Assembly: GCA_022113835.1 (NCBI GenBank)
Contig: JAILWY010000001.1
Span: 10,284,501 to 10,348,500, forward strand
DNA from: Atopsyche davidsoni
Taxonomy: Eukaryota > Arthropoda > Insecta > Trichoptera > Hydrobiosidae
Length of the DNA stretch: 64,000 nt
Direction: 5' to 3'
Shown: positions 25,540-38,230 of the stretch, piece by piece
How the letters are laid out: the number at the start of each line of letters is the position of its first letter
Numbering within the stretch: the first letter of the stretch is position 1
The notes under the pieces: generated by a model
The model's input: the letters and a program-made list of their open reading frames with translations, nothing else
Told to the model about the DNA's origin: nothing
Databases searched by the model: none
Program-made: the position numbers and the translations under genes

Positions 25540-25850
25540 TCAATTTGTATATTGATATATTATTGACATGTAGGATTTTCCACGAGTGTCCCCTAGTCGT
25601 CCTGTCACCAGATCATTCATCCGGCGTAGCAATTGGAACGGTATCCGGTCTCCCAGCTTCAGGTTGGTCATCAGCATCGCCATCTTCTGGTCCTGAGACT
25701 CTTCGTAAATGTCTAAGAGTCTTTGCTTTAGCGTCTCGTACCTTAGGATGAAATGGTCACCGGGCTGATCTTCTCTTTGAGCTCCTGGGTTGGTGATGAG
25801 ACCTGGCATTTGTGCTGTTGCTGTTCTGGTGGTTGTCCATTTTGATGGTT
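25540..25850 (-). pseudogene. LTR-retrotransposon gag remnant
   Basis: Minus-strand frame from about 25809 down to 25540 contains YETLKQRLLDIYEESQDQK and NLKLGDRIPFQLLRRM, typical of the capsid part of Ty3/Gypsy-type Gag (the LxxLELGDRxPSQLLRxM pattern). A short ATG-initiated Gln/Asn-rich frame opens at about 25841 and stops by about 25760 in a different frame, so the gag start and capsid parts are separated by a deletion or frameshift. No protease or reverse transcriptase follows. It belongs with the LTR at 26105-26435. Confidence 0.7.
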
Positions 25851-25993
25851 CAGCGCCGGTTGTGATTATCGAGTTGTAATGGGGAGCTCCCTTGAAAAGG
25901 CGCTGAATAGAAATTCGCAGTACAACTCACCAGCTGTTGTTGAAAATTTATAACTTGCGTGATTTTCCGTCTGTCAGTGGTTTCAAGTCAGGG

Positions 25994-26104
25994 ATCACCA
26001 ATTTCGCCGTGAAAGTTTAAATGTAATCTTTCTTTGTTACTCCGTGAAGATGATTGTATGTCCGCGAAGTAGTAGGTCACCAATTTCGCCGTGGAGGTGA
26101 GGTA
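25994..26104 (-). repeat. Leader region of the LTR element with a 17-bp direct repeat
   Basis: TCACCAATTTCGCCGTG occurs at 25995-26011 and 26077-26093. On the element strand each reads CGGCGAAATTGGTGA, directly after the LTR in the expected primer-binding/leader position. The duplicated sequence suggests an internal tandem duplication of about 82 bp. Confidence 0.6.
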
Positions 26105-26435
26105 TGTTGGGTGCAGGATGATGTATGGTTGGAAATCAGAAGGCTAGCGAAGTATTTTGTGTATTCGTAATATATTTAATATAACTACACTAGATGGAAA
26201 TATACGTGGTTACTGCTTCGATGCCGCAAGGTCTCTCTGGCGCGGGGAGTCTGTTTATATAACATCCCGACGCATCCGTGGATAACGTAAACAAAAAGGG
26301 TATCACCAGGATAAATTCCACAAGAATTGTTTATTTGGTGTCATTGACCGCTGATCAATGGATCGGATGGCACATGCTGATGAACTGTATGATTCATCAT
26401 TGTTTATCTCAGCGATGTAGGTACTGACTCCTACA
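26105..26435 (-). mobile_element. LTR of a Ty3/Gypsy-like retrotransposon (minus orientation)
   Basis: Read on the minus strand the block starts TGTAGGAGTCAG and ends CACCCAACA (TG...CA), 331 bp. It contains a TATA box (TTATATAAACAG, near 26252-26263). It is followed by leader sequence and gag remnants, so it is the 5' LTR. No second LTR was found, so most of the element has been lost. Confidence 0.7.
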
Positions 26436-26771
26436 ATACATTAATTAAATTATCAAAAATTAGTCTTTAAATAACAAATATCTTTCTTTTGGTCAATGCA
26501 ATTATCATATGACAGCTGTCAAATTATATTGCCAACTTAAAAATACTTTTCTAATTTGCATATAAATTAAAAAATTTGATATTATTTACGATAAAGAAAA
26601 TTATCAAAATGATTGTTTTCAATATGATAAATTTGATTTTGTTACAAAATTTATTGTAAGACCATAAATTATAATAAAAGATTTCATTGCTTATGGTAGT
26701 GAATGTGACTATATTTTGTTTTCAGTTCATCATATTGGCACTACTGATGTGTCTTTCAAGATCCTGCTAAA
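26436..26771 (+). promoter_or_regulatory. Upstream region and probable TOP-type start site of RpL27A
   Basis: AT-rich sequence ending in a short leader. TGTCTTTCAAG at 26750-26760 looks like the pyrimidine-rich (TOP) initiator of ribosomal protein genes, placing the transcription start about 20 nt before the ATG. The TOP reading is inference from motif and gene class. Confidence 0.5.
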
Positions 26772-28054
<1,283 letters not shown>

Positions 28055-29007
28055 ATAATTAATTTTAAATAAAATAAAACTCAAAATGTATCTTTGATGT
28101 TTTTTTTTTACATTCATTCCTTGAAAACTTTTCTTGACTCCGACACAGGTGATTGTGTTATTGCCAAATTGTTAATTAAGTCCAAATATTTATTGTTTAA
28201 AGTACTAAAAATTAGGGTGTTTAAGTACTAACACTTAGGGTGTTTCAAGGATCCTATTCAATCAATGGTCACACAATCTTAACAGCTAAATCTGATAAAA
28301 TGGAAGCAACCTTAATGCCATTCAGAAATGTTGCTGATATCCTCCCCGTCAAATTGATATTCATGAAAAGAGACTGCTAGAGGTCCACAAGCACCAACTT
28401 CAATGACAAAGATTGACAACTACTTATTTACCAGATTTTTTTTGATGGCCAGAGTATTTGATTTGGGATAATTAGTTAATGACCATTTTTGAGGAGAGTA
28501 TAATAGTTTATAAGATTTGGGCAAAGTACAGTCTTACATCAAGTGAAAAATATGGTCATCAGTTTTATCAAAAAATGGGTTAGAGAATGTTTTTAACAGT
28601 GCATTCTGGCTTGGAGTCCAGGATATATCAAATAGTGACTCCAGGCTGTTTATCCCCTTAAAATTCTCCATAATGGGATCAACCATGCTTGGTAAGAATA
28701 CATTAATTGATGTAAGACCCACTTTCACGATTGTGTGGGATGTTGAGAGGTTTGTTTGTGACCGCTGAGTATACCTTTGAACTCGAGTGAATTAGGCTGC
28801 TGAGGTTTGGCATTGTAAACACAATGTAATAAAACTTCACTTCATTCAATAGTATGCAAGCCAATTAATTGATTTGCTGCATATTTTGAATTATTCTCTC
28901 ACAACCAATATCACTCAATATTAACACCAAATTTAGTCTGGACAGTAGTCATTTTATAAAGTAAAATAAATGATCATTCAAATTGATTTATTTGCATTCA
29001 AGTAATA
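28055..29007. other. Spacer between RpL27A and SF3A2 with a possible coding relic
   Basis: After the L27A polyadenylation signals the sequence is less AT-rich than typical spacer. On the minus strand there are several open stretches in succession, including 28534-28728 and a 30-codon stretch around 28330-28430, interrupted by stops. None matches a family I recognise. It could be a decayed coding fragment or chance. Confidence 0.25.
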
Positions 29008-30205
29008 CTACATTATGGGTGGGGGAGGGGGGACAGGCATCAGCGGAGGTGGGGGAGGAACAGGGTTGAACATTGGTGGGGGTGGAGGGACTCCCAACAT
29101 AGGCGGGGGTGGCATGGGTGGACGCAGGCCAGGCGGAGGCATGAGTTTGGGTGGTGCCATTGACCTAATCATCTCCATTTTAAAAGCAAACTGCAAGAAG
29201 AATTGCTTTGTGTCTTTATTCCAATGGGTCCAGAACTTGGTGTCGTGTTTTTCGACTTCTCTGCTTGGAACTTTAAAAGCAATTGTTTCGTATGGTTCTG
29301 CAGCAAACAAAAGATATTGCCACTTGCGATCTGGAGGTTCGACCTTTTGTTCGTAAGCTGACATAAATCGATGGCGGGGTTGAATACCTTCAGATATTTC
29401 TGTAAGTTATAAAATATATACATCTGTTATTGTATAATAAATTAGATTCTACTAGATTTAGCGGCTCTAGTAAAATAATAAGCAGGCAATATTGAATCAT
29501 TTAGGGACACAACAGACAGTCAATTAGTAGAAGCAAGGTAATTCATGTCGTTGAATTAGAGTTGTCAGTAATAACAAGCAAGAATGGTATCTGAGTTAGG
29601 TCATCATCTCACTGTGAAGTAGATGTAGCTGTAAGTTATATATATATATATTACCTGGATAATCAACTTGAAATAGCAAACTTTGTTGTCCAGTTTCAGG
29701 GTCTCTTTGTTTTGTTACTCTGTAACCTGGTCTTCCAATTTTTACAAATTTCTTGGGTTCTACCCTTGGTTTTTCAGGGGCCAGCTGCTGCGGAGCCTCC
29801 TTGGCTTCCATGGCAACCCTACGAGCAAGGTTAGCTTGATGTTTTTTACCCTGAGTGTGGGCGAGGTAACTGCCTTCATTATTGTGAAGTGTAAGACACA
29901 ACTTGCATTCATAAGAACCTGTTGACAAAAATTAATTAATCGATTTGTAAATACGAAAATATAAGTTAAACAAAAGGATAAGTGCAACTAATAAATCTAG
30001 GGAATTAATAAACTTTGGTAGATTATTTAGCAGAGAAGAGAATTAATTTACCTAAATGGTTTTTCATAAAGTATGGGTCCTTGTTGAGATCAATTGTCTC
30101 CAAAGCCAAAAGTCTGAGCCTTTCTCTTCGATCCCTGTTGCTTTCAGACCACGAAGCAACTCCTCCTCCACCAGTTTTACCGCCAGGGCGGTTTTGGAAG
30201 TCCAT
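29008..30205 (-). CDS. SF3A2: Splicing factor 3A subunit 2 (SF3a66/SAP62)
   Basis: U2 snRNP component needed for branch-site recognition in the nucleus. Exons 30052-30205, 29655-29918 and 29008-29399, in frame, 269 residues. The N terminus MDFQNRPGGKTGGGGVASW is diagnostic. The matrin-type C2H2 zinc finger is about residues 54-80 (ECKLC, then HTQGKKHQ). A conserved region follows (VKIGRPGYRVTKQRDP, RHRFMSAYEQKVEPPDR, KFWTHWNKDTKQFFLQF). The tail is Pro/Met-rich (many PPPP runs, ending PPPPPIM), shorter than the vertebrate repeat tail, as is usual in insects. An acceptor just before the ATG (TTTTCAG ending at 30214 on the minus strand) and a donor GTAAGT at 30379 show a 5' UTR intron. Confidence 0.96.
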
Positions 30206-31422
30206 TTTATATGCTGAAAATAAGAAACAATTTTGCTTAAGAAAAACACAATGAAGACGAAGGAAAATGTAAATAGTCGATTGAGGTTAGAGTGCATTAT
30301 TCATAGAGGTTAGTGGCATAGCTACCGTAATGATTTTTAATATGTAAAGTAATGTATAAAGACACAGTTTTAAACTTACATTATTGTTTTCCAGTATATC
30401 ACAAATTGATATAGAAGTGACAAAACAAATTTAAACAAGCAATCGCGACGACAGAGCGTCGCTTAAGCGTTTCAACTCAGTTTTGTTTATGGTAAATGTA
30501 AGATTATTCCTACACTATAGTCATAATAGTTTATGGTTTACCACTTCCTCTTTTTCTTAAAACCCAATAGTCAATATTGTAATAATATAATTAAATAATA
30601 TTGTTTGAGTATATAATATTAAAATATTGTCTTAATCTGCATAAATTATTTTCTATAATTATTCGAGAGCATTTCTTTATTACTAGTTAATAACCCAGGT
30701 ACAATTTTTTTTAAATTAAAATATCTTTATATTGATAAAAAGAAACAGTAAAAATAAAAAAAGAAAATGTTGCAAATATTGTAACAAAGCTTTGCCTGTG
30801 GAAGTATCTCTAAAAAGTATTTTTGATTGGTACTTTTATTTTCGCGCAAACGATTTGAACAAATGAATATTACTTTTCATGACTTTGGCGTTGTTTAAAC
30901 AATTAATATTTTGATAGCTGGAAAAATGTCGATTTGCTTTGATATCATGGGTCAAATCCTGTGCAGAAAAAATAGCCCTTCAAATACCAGCATTTGAGAC
31001 ATACTTCCTAAGGCAAAAATTTGTTACAATATTCAAATCGTTTATGTGATGGGTTAGATATATTTTTATTGTTACAAATATTTTAATCGAATTATTGAAA
31101 TATTAAAATACAAAAAAAAATGTTCTAATTTTTATGTTTTTTAATCCGTCGGGATGGTAGACTACTATGTAATGGGGTTGGGGGTGTAACTGAAAGTATT
31201 AGATTTTCTGATTCCCCCAGGTTAGGAGCCTGGTACGAATGTCTCGACGCTTGAACATACTCTGTCCATATCTATGTAGGTAATAATCTACCTCGCGCGG
31301 ACGTTTTATTTAGTTGCATTATACCGCGAAACGAAGCGGTTTGGATTTTCAATAAAATACAGAGACTCTAATATTTTTGGATTGTAAACATTAGCAGAGT
31401 TTATTTGCAATTTTTTTAGTGA
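30206..31422. other. SF3A2 5' UTR intron and promoter, then spacer to the forkhead gene
   Basis: 30214-30379 reads as a minus-strand 5' UTR intron of SF3A2. The leader and promoter should lie around 30380-30490, where G+C is locally higher. The rest to 31422 is AT-rich without a recognised gene. Confidence 0.5.
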
Positions 31423-34400
31423 GTGCAAGTAATTTACATTTTTATCCTAGATTCACCCAAAAGAAACCTATTTCCAGAAAAAAAAATTAGCAAATTAGAA
31501 TATTTTTTTAAAGTCGCTATTACGTCAATGATCAGAGTGGACACAAATATATTCAACAAAACAATGATGCGAGATTGCAAGCACCCCAGCTTGACTAAAA
31601 GAAAACGATTCGGTAAATCACCGACAAACAGTTTCTTCAACGAAGAAAATGAATACGAAACAAAGGAAAGATTCTACCATTTCGATCACACTCCGATAGA
31701 CGATGCGGAGATGGAAAATGGCTGCTACGACATTGTGATCGTGGAAGGCTGGCAGCCGGAGCAGAGCCTCCTGGACGGTAGCCACGATTGGGCCGGCGAA
31801 GGAGAGCTCCTGGCCGAGATCCACGTCGAGGCGCCCCGCTCGCCCCCTCGGGCGCCTTCCCCGCCCTCCCCGCCCGCCTCCGAGGATTGCGCCAACCTCT
31901 CGTGGCTTCTCAACTTCCGACTGGATGAGCTCATCAGCTCGCATTGCGACCAGAGCCCCGGGTCGGGCGCGGCGGGAGGAGGGGGCGGGGGCGGAGGAGG
32001 GAGGCAGGACGCTCTCCCCGGGACGGACACACCCTACAAGGAGCAGGACCCTTCCCGCGCGAGCCCGCCGGCGGAGAAGAAGCCTCCCTACACTTACACG
32101 GAACTCATAGAGCTGGCTCTCAGGGAAAAGGGAGAACTCACAGTATCCGGAATCTACCAGTGGATATCGTAAGTGTTTTGATCATTCTGACCAGTCCGTT
32201 GTTTATTTGGCGAATTTAAAAATTAAATAAAAAAATAGCCTCGTGAAGTTCGAAGCAGCAATTCGAGGAAAAAATGTAACGCAATGATATATATATTTTT
32301 GTGATTTATTTATGTAACAATATGTATAAATAATTTATAATGGAGTCTTTGAGAAAGAAATTTGTAAAAGTGTCAAATCACCCCAGCTAATTAAGTTAAA
32401 AGTGTGAAAAAATATTTTTAAAAATTATTTTCAAATTTGAAAGCAGAGACTCTTGCGGGTGAGCGAGATTTTCATTAATTTAATTTAATTTCACAATGTT
32501 TACCCAGAAGCAAGTAAAGACCCGAAGTGAATATTGCAATGTTTATTATAACAAAATAACGTATCGTTTTGGTTACCGCATAGAGATAAACAGAGCGGGC
32601 GTATGTAGGGGTACAGGGGGCGGACGGAGGGGCCCGAGTCGATAGCCGGCGCCGGCCGTGCCAGGCGCGGTGCCCGCGTGGCGCACGTGGCCCGCGTGGC
32701 TCGCGTGGCTCGCGTGGCCCGCGTGGCCCGCCTCGTCCCCGGAGGGGGGCACCGAGGCACTGCAATACTGTAGAAAGACAACTACGCCATTGCGATTTGT
32801 CCTATTTTTTGTGGCGTACGTCATTCACTACTTTATACGACAATATTTGATTAAATTTATAGTAATCGTATTTGATTGTGTGTAAAAACATTGAATATGC
32901 TATAATATTTTTTAATAATCAACGGTTTTATAATATACAACTTTGATGTGATACAAAAATTAAATATACGATAGATACGAAAAACAGGTGCCTTGTTTCT
33001 CTTAAGTGTCTTTTTGTCTATATTTTGGTATATTTACCAAATTGATAAATATGTATTGAAACATAAAAAAATAAATTGAATTTCAAGGTTCTTTATTTTC
33101 ATTTAGTCAATTTACAATAGTTGTTAGGGCGATGCTCACAATATGATATGCGGCTATCCCACGATCGTGCGCGCAGGTTGTGGGGCTTACGAGATGTGGC
33201 TTAGGTGGTAGCGTGCGTGTATTTCTCTATTTTCGTTATTGAGTTTATGCAGGAAAAAATATGAGTAAAAACCCTTTGTATTAATAATATATACATGATT
33301 AATATTCATATTGTATAACAATGGTCAAGTAACTCTACGTACCGCGAGCGTTAAATAAACGACACGCAGGTATCGATAGATATACGTTTTAATTATAAGT
33401 CTCCAAGGACTTTTTAAGAAAAAAGAGATGCAAGGATAACATTAGGTTTTTGAATTTCAGGGAGAAGTTTCCATTTTTCAAGCCGCAGGACGACCGATGG
33501 AAGAACTCGGTGCGACACAACTTGTCCATCAACCCTCACTTCCGCAAGGGTGCCAAGGCGGCTCGCGGCGCCGGCCATCTCTGGACCATCGCAGAGCCCA
33601 GCGCCGCCCTGGACAGGGTGCTGGCCAACGCGTGCTCGGCGGTGCGCACCCTACACCCAACCCACCCCCACACCCACCCCCACACCCACATCGCCAATGC
33701 AGCAGCAGTCTTCTTCCATTTAGTCTAGATTTTATGAGATTATTTCTCGTTTTTCTTGAAAATACTAAGTATTTAGTTTTGATACTGAACTATGCGTGGG
33801 CCCTTTCTCAATTATAGATGTTTTTTGAAAATATGTTGCGATAAATCTACTACACCAATCAAAAAAATTTAAATGCAAAAAGTAAGATACATACATTTCT
33901 TTTTTCTACACGAAAAATTATTTTGGTTCTTATTAATTTACTTTTAGTATGAGAAATATGTATATTCTCGAGTAAAGTTTAGGCATTATGGAAATCATAA
34001 AAACTCACGGTCTACGAACCGTTTAGGAGTCCTTTCTTTGGGCTTCGAAAACATTCAAGATCTTAAATGCACATAAGTCGTGGTCACCATAATTAAATAT
34101 TAAAGAAAATAAATAAATTTTTGGTTCTTAAAATGTTTTTAACAAATCAACTTGTACAAAAAAGATTGATAGTCTTAAATATTTACAGCCAATCTTGTAC
34201 ATGTCATTAGAATTCTTAGTGGCTATGATTTTCACTACAGATTCATGATATTACAAAAAAAGTGTTGCAAATAAGGTATGGATCTTGAGACAATATATTT
34301 GTACACGGAATAGACTTATTATAAAAATACTAAATAAACTTAGAGTTAGCGTGATCAGATTTCCAAGCAGCTTTATATGATTATATAAATGGTAGTTTTT

Positions 34401-35687
34401 TAAACTGTGAAAATAAAATATCAGGATTAAATTCAAATACTGTGAATTTCACAAGACAAGAAAAAATTTTCGCGAACGAAAATAAACTTTGGCTATACCT
34501 AACGAAGTGTTATAATTAAAAAAAGTTGCAGTGATGCCCTCCGAGCATCGTCGATTTTTTCGTTATATTTATGAAGGTAAAAGCCTATCACGACTTCGGC
34601 GTGCCGTAATTTTGATGTGCGTGGATTAGGCGACAAATTAATATCCAGTTATCGGCACCATCGCAAACGTTGAAGTGGCGAACAATATCTAATTGTAATA
34701 TCACAGCGGTAATTGCTCAGCCGAGTCCTGAAGCGGCGGAGCGGCGCGCCCACGCCGATAAGCTATCAATTAAAGTCCCCCGCACCCGTCGCGACACAAC
34801 TTGCAGCTATCCAGTAGCGTCCTACATTGCGTTGTTCACTTAGGTAAAACCTTAAAAAAAACACTCAAAATAAAGGGACGCTACTGGCTAATCGCACAGC
34901 GGTCGAAAGTTTTGAAAACACCCTCCCTTACGGCCGCTTGCCCCCGCTCTCGTTTATGTGCCACAATGTGTCGGTTGGTCCTTAAAATCAATTTACAACA
35001 TTCGCATGCAAAACAATTTCAATAACATATTTTTTAATCCCCAAGTTTGTTTAAAACATGATGGCATAACATTTCAGTATTCAATATTTTTGACAGAGAG
35101 GACTAGGCGAAATTCCATTTTAATATTTTAAATAAAATACTTTAGTAATTTTTCCACCAGTTAATTTTTATTGGTGACCGGTTTTGCTAACCTTTCACGT
35201 TGACATTATCAAACTGAGCATCAGACATGAACCAGTGTACAGCACTTGTTCACTAGTTGGATTTGTTGCCTGCAATGTCGTGCCATTATTTTTATAGTGT
35301 GATATTCTATATAATATATTAAAATGACGACGTCAAGAAATGGCTTGGTTTATCATTCTCGTGTGGAAAAGTTGAAAGTATTGTTGCGTTGGTTTTCCAG
35401 AGACGCCTGCAGGCCGCGCAGAGCCTGGAGCAGGAGGTGGCCGCGGCGGCCGCGAGCATCTTGCAGCATCACACCACAGGTACATTTTGTACTATATAGA
35501 GTGAGTTTACTTCGCTTTTTTCAAAACGAATTACTCCAATTTTTAATGAACGTATTTTGGCGAGATGAGAGGAGTATTTTCTGTTTCTAAGTATGCATTG
35601 TTTTCAGAGTTTCTCAACCCCGTGTCCGCCGAGCAGGTGGCCGCCGAGTGCGGGCTTCTGGATGGAGACCTGACCTTTCATTACTGA
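31423..35687 (+). CDS. Forkhead-box transcription factor, insect-type, subfamily uncertain
   Basis: DNA-binding forkhead regulator. Exons: 31423-32168, 33461-33617 (or to 33641), 35401-35479 and 35608-35687; joins keep frame. The first exon has Pro/Ser- and Gly-rich stretches (Gly run about 31972-32004) and is strongly GC-rich from 31740. The forkhead domain is KPPYTYTELIELAL, VSGIYQWIS, then across the intron EKFPFFKPQDDRWKNSVRHNLSINPHF, with the recognition helix WKNSVRHNLSI intact, and ends GAGHLWTIA. Exon 3 is an Ala/Gln/Glu helical segment; exon 4 ends LLDGDLTFHY. Start uncertain: ATGs at 31423, 31528, 31564 and 31567 are in frame, and an acceptor-like TATCCTAG at 31443-31450 could mean an upstream exon. 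Divergence from FoxO, FoxN, FoxK and FoxJ sequences leaves the subfamily open. Confidence 0.85.
32590..32760. repeat. GC-rich intronic island with a 9-bp tandem repeat
   Basis: In forkhead intron 1. Units of the form CnCGCGTGG repeat about six times from roughly 32675 to 32730 (variants CCCGCGTGG, CTCGCGTGG, CGCACGTGG). The block is far richer in G+C than the intron around it. Frames through it encode only low-complexity Arg/Pro or Ala/Trp repeats, so coding is unlikely. Confidence 0.75.
33105..33285 (+). repeat. Dispersed repeat family A, copy 3 (in forkhead intron 1)
   Basis: Longest copy: AATTTACAATAGTTGTTAGG, GCGCGCAGGTTGTGGGGCTT, GATGTGGCTTAGGTGGTAGCG, ATTTCTCTATTTTC and TTGAGTTTATG, ending AAAAACCCTTT. 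Same block order and orientation as the 22.85-kb copy. Confidence 0.85.
34540..34990. promoter_or_regulatory. GC-richer intronic block in forkhead intron 2, possible regulatory element
   Basis: Within the 1.8-kb second intron this block contrasts with AT-rich flanks. It contains ATAAGCTATCAATTA (about 34759-34773: a GATA-like plus homeodomain-like core) and a perfect 12-bp inverted repeat CCAGTAGCGTCC / GGACGCTACTGG at 34811-34822 and 34876-34887. Enhancer function is inference; the inverted repeat could be a tiny fold-back element. Confidence 0.3.
35087..35220 (+). repeat. Inverted-repeat family B, copy 1 (forkhead intron 2)
   Basis: Begins TTTTTGACAGAGAG, then GGCGAAATTCCATTTTAATA, AATAAAATACTTTAGTAATT and the core ATTGGTGACCGG, CACGTTGACATTATCAAACT. 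The same core occurs at 38.1 kb in direct and 58.5 kb in inverted orientation. Confidence 0.75.
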
Positions 35688-37480
35688 TGCTTCCCGATCG
35701 TTCGGCGAGGTCGATTGGAAACAATGAATTCCTAGATATCTAGTCTTTAAAGTTTATTGTTTAAGATATTTCTTAAATCGAAGCCAACTCTGAGTAATTC
35801 TATGTATATTTACATAAGTTGATGATTTACTATAAAAAGTGCAACAAAAAAGTATGACGCATTTTAGATTAACTAGTTGATGAAATTGAACACTTATAGT
35901 TTCATATTTTTTTAGATTAGGAAAATTGCTGTACAGAATTTATTATTTGTAAGAATCAAAAGGTGTATTTTATCATGACGGAAAACATTTGTACTGAGAC
36001 TAATTTATTTTGTGATTTCGATAGTTATTAATAAAAGCTAAATTCACGTGAAAGTTTGTGAGTTTTCGAGATTTTCAAAGATACCTATTGTAATTGTGCG
36101 ACGAAGAGGTGTGTTTTGTAACGTTGTGAGTAAGCAAGGTGTGTGCATTTGTACTAAGTCCTCTTAATTTTGTAGATTATTTGAAAATAAAAATGGCTCT
36201 CAATATGCAGTTATTTTAATTTAAAATTCATTTCACTCGATCCATGATCATGCAGGAATTGTAGATTAAAACAAAACGAACCTATTTTCGTGGTGCATAA
36301 GCTTTCTGTGCTTTCATCTGTCGGCAGAAATGAAAAGTGTGCGCGAGACTTCAGGCGTGGTTTTCAGCTCGGCCTGAAGGGAAGTCGGCAGATGGCACAG
36401 GGTGCTATATAAATGCAACCCTTTAAATTCAATATTGTAGTTTCAAAATTTTGTTTTGTAAAGATTTTTGTACATAAATAATAAGTTGCAAATGATAATC
36501 AAACTTATAAGATAAGCAAATATTAATCAAACAATTTTTGGCAGGTCAATTCAAAAGTTTATGTATAAGTGTATTTGTGTGTATGTGTGTGGGTATACAC
36601 CCATACATATGAGTATATAAGATAAGTTCACAAGTTATATATATTTTCTTACCTGTTCTTATTGTATTTGTTGATCCGACGATTTGTACTAATGTAATAT
36701 TTTAAAAGACACATTGAATTAAACGTAGCTGCTGAACTACAATTAAAATAAATTTTAATTAAAGCAAGCAAAAATACGTATTCATATTTCACAATGAGAT
36801 ATTTCGAGATAAATCTCGAATTCCTTTAAACAGTTTGCTAGGGTGATGTTTTTTTTATTACAGGATAAGTGATTTTTGACGGAGATTATGTGGTTATAAA
36901 GTGGATTGATTTACCTACTGCCATAAACGGCGTTTTCAGTTTCAAAAAAAATCTGTTTTAAAATAGCCATTTCGAAGGCAATGATTTTAATCTGAATATT
37001 CTCTGACTTTTATTAAATCTTTGGCAAGATTGTAATTCTTCTTCGGAGTTAAAAATAAAATGACATGTAATTTAGCCTATTAATTTTTTTTTATGAAACC
37101 ATGATATTATTAATAGAGTGCATTATGCTAACGTAAATTTTAATTACGAAGTATGCATACCTTACTATTTTAATTTAAGGATCTAATATGCTTCGGGCTG
37201 CAGATTATTCTAAAAAATGATAACATTAAAAAATATTCTAAAAATCTTAGAAGTCCAAAGTTAAGATAAAAACTTTAGAAAATAGAAAAAAAAGTGTTCT
37301 TCTAGAATTCTAGAACATAGTCATTAATAGAGCTGTCTAAAACGATGCTACTTTTATTGAGTTTATTCGATCGATGCCGCGAGACAGAAGAATAAGAAGT
37401 GTTGGAAATATTTGCAGAAGAATTTGTTATCCGATTGAGTTTTTTTTATATGAATTCTTATATTTTTTGCAGTTCGTTGA
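35688..37480. other. Forkhead 3' UTR and AT-rich intergenic sequence
   Basis: AATAAA-type signals occur near 36030 and 36186. At 36350-36385 an 8-bp perfect stem (CTTCAGGC ... GCCTGAAG) lies in a GC-richer patch, followed at about 36402-36410 by a TATATAAA box without a recognised downstream gene. Nothing else identified. Confidence 0.4.
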
Positions 37481-38070
37481 CAATGAGCTCTAGCCGGGGA
37501 AAGCCATTACCCTTGGAGGTTTGTGGAAGGATTCGACTAAGGCCACCTCTACGCTAGGCTCGGCGAGTATTTTAGTACTATTTAATTTTAAAAAAGCTTG
37601 TTCTACTTGCTGAGCAATTAAAACAAGTAATTGTACATCACTGTGCTCGCGTTTTTCGATTCTAAACGTGATGTCTACCGCCCGAGTCCTTGTGACAATT
37701 TGGGTAATATGTGCAATAGACCACACTAAATATAGTGAATCATGGCAACAAATTGTCTTTATGCATGACATCGGGTATTTTATGATCCTAAATCTAGTGA
37801 ATTACTTCTCCAATAAGCGAGCATTTTTGTAGGAAATTTGAAATTAACATTATAATTACGTATTGCAGGTGCAGGTATTGTTATTTCTAGCAAGAATTTA
37901 GTCCTTTGAAGTTTTGACTCCTCCGGTCTCACACACAGGCGTTCTGATCCAGGGAGCTGCATCAAGTCAAGTGGCACCGAGGCACTGTCGTCTCAAGCGT
38001 TTTTTTCGATTCTGCTAATCTGCCTAGTATCAGAAATTTAAAAAAACCACTATTTAATGTAAATTCTTTT

Positions 38071-38230
38071 CAATATTTTAAATAAATTACTTGAGTGATT
38101 TTTTCATATTTTAATTTTTATTGGTGACCGGCTTCGCCAACCTTTTATGTTGGCATTATCAAACTGAGTTCGGAAAAATCACTCAAGTGCTTTATTTAAT
38201 ATATTAAAATGGAATTCCACCAAGTACAAG
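38071..38230 (+). repeat. Inverted-repeat family B, copy 2 (MITE-like)
   Basis: The most complete fold-back: the left arm TATTTTAAATAAATTACTTG (38072-38091), extended by AGTGATTTTTT, is matched in inverted form by AAAAATCACTCAAGTGCTTT (about 38174-38193), extended by ATTTAATATA. Between them is the family core ATTGGTGACCGG...TTGGCATTATCAAACTGAG. The right end continues TTAAAATGGAATTCCACCAA, the inverse of the left end seen in copy 1. No coding capacity. Confidence 0.78.

Noticed and set aside
29015..29356. Gly-rich plus-strand ORF of 113 codons
   Set aside because: Antisense of the SF3A2 proline-rich tail.
32475..32885. Arg/Pro- or Ala/Trp-rich proteins in the forkhead intron
   Set aside because: They are translations of a GC-rich 9-bp tandem repeat in several frames and lack natural composition.
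36350..36410. Hairpin plus TATA box as a microRNA or new gene promoter
   Set aside because: The stem is only 8 bp with a 15-nt loop, too short for a miRNA precursor, and no gene follows the TATA box.
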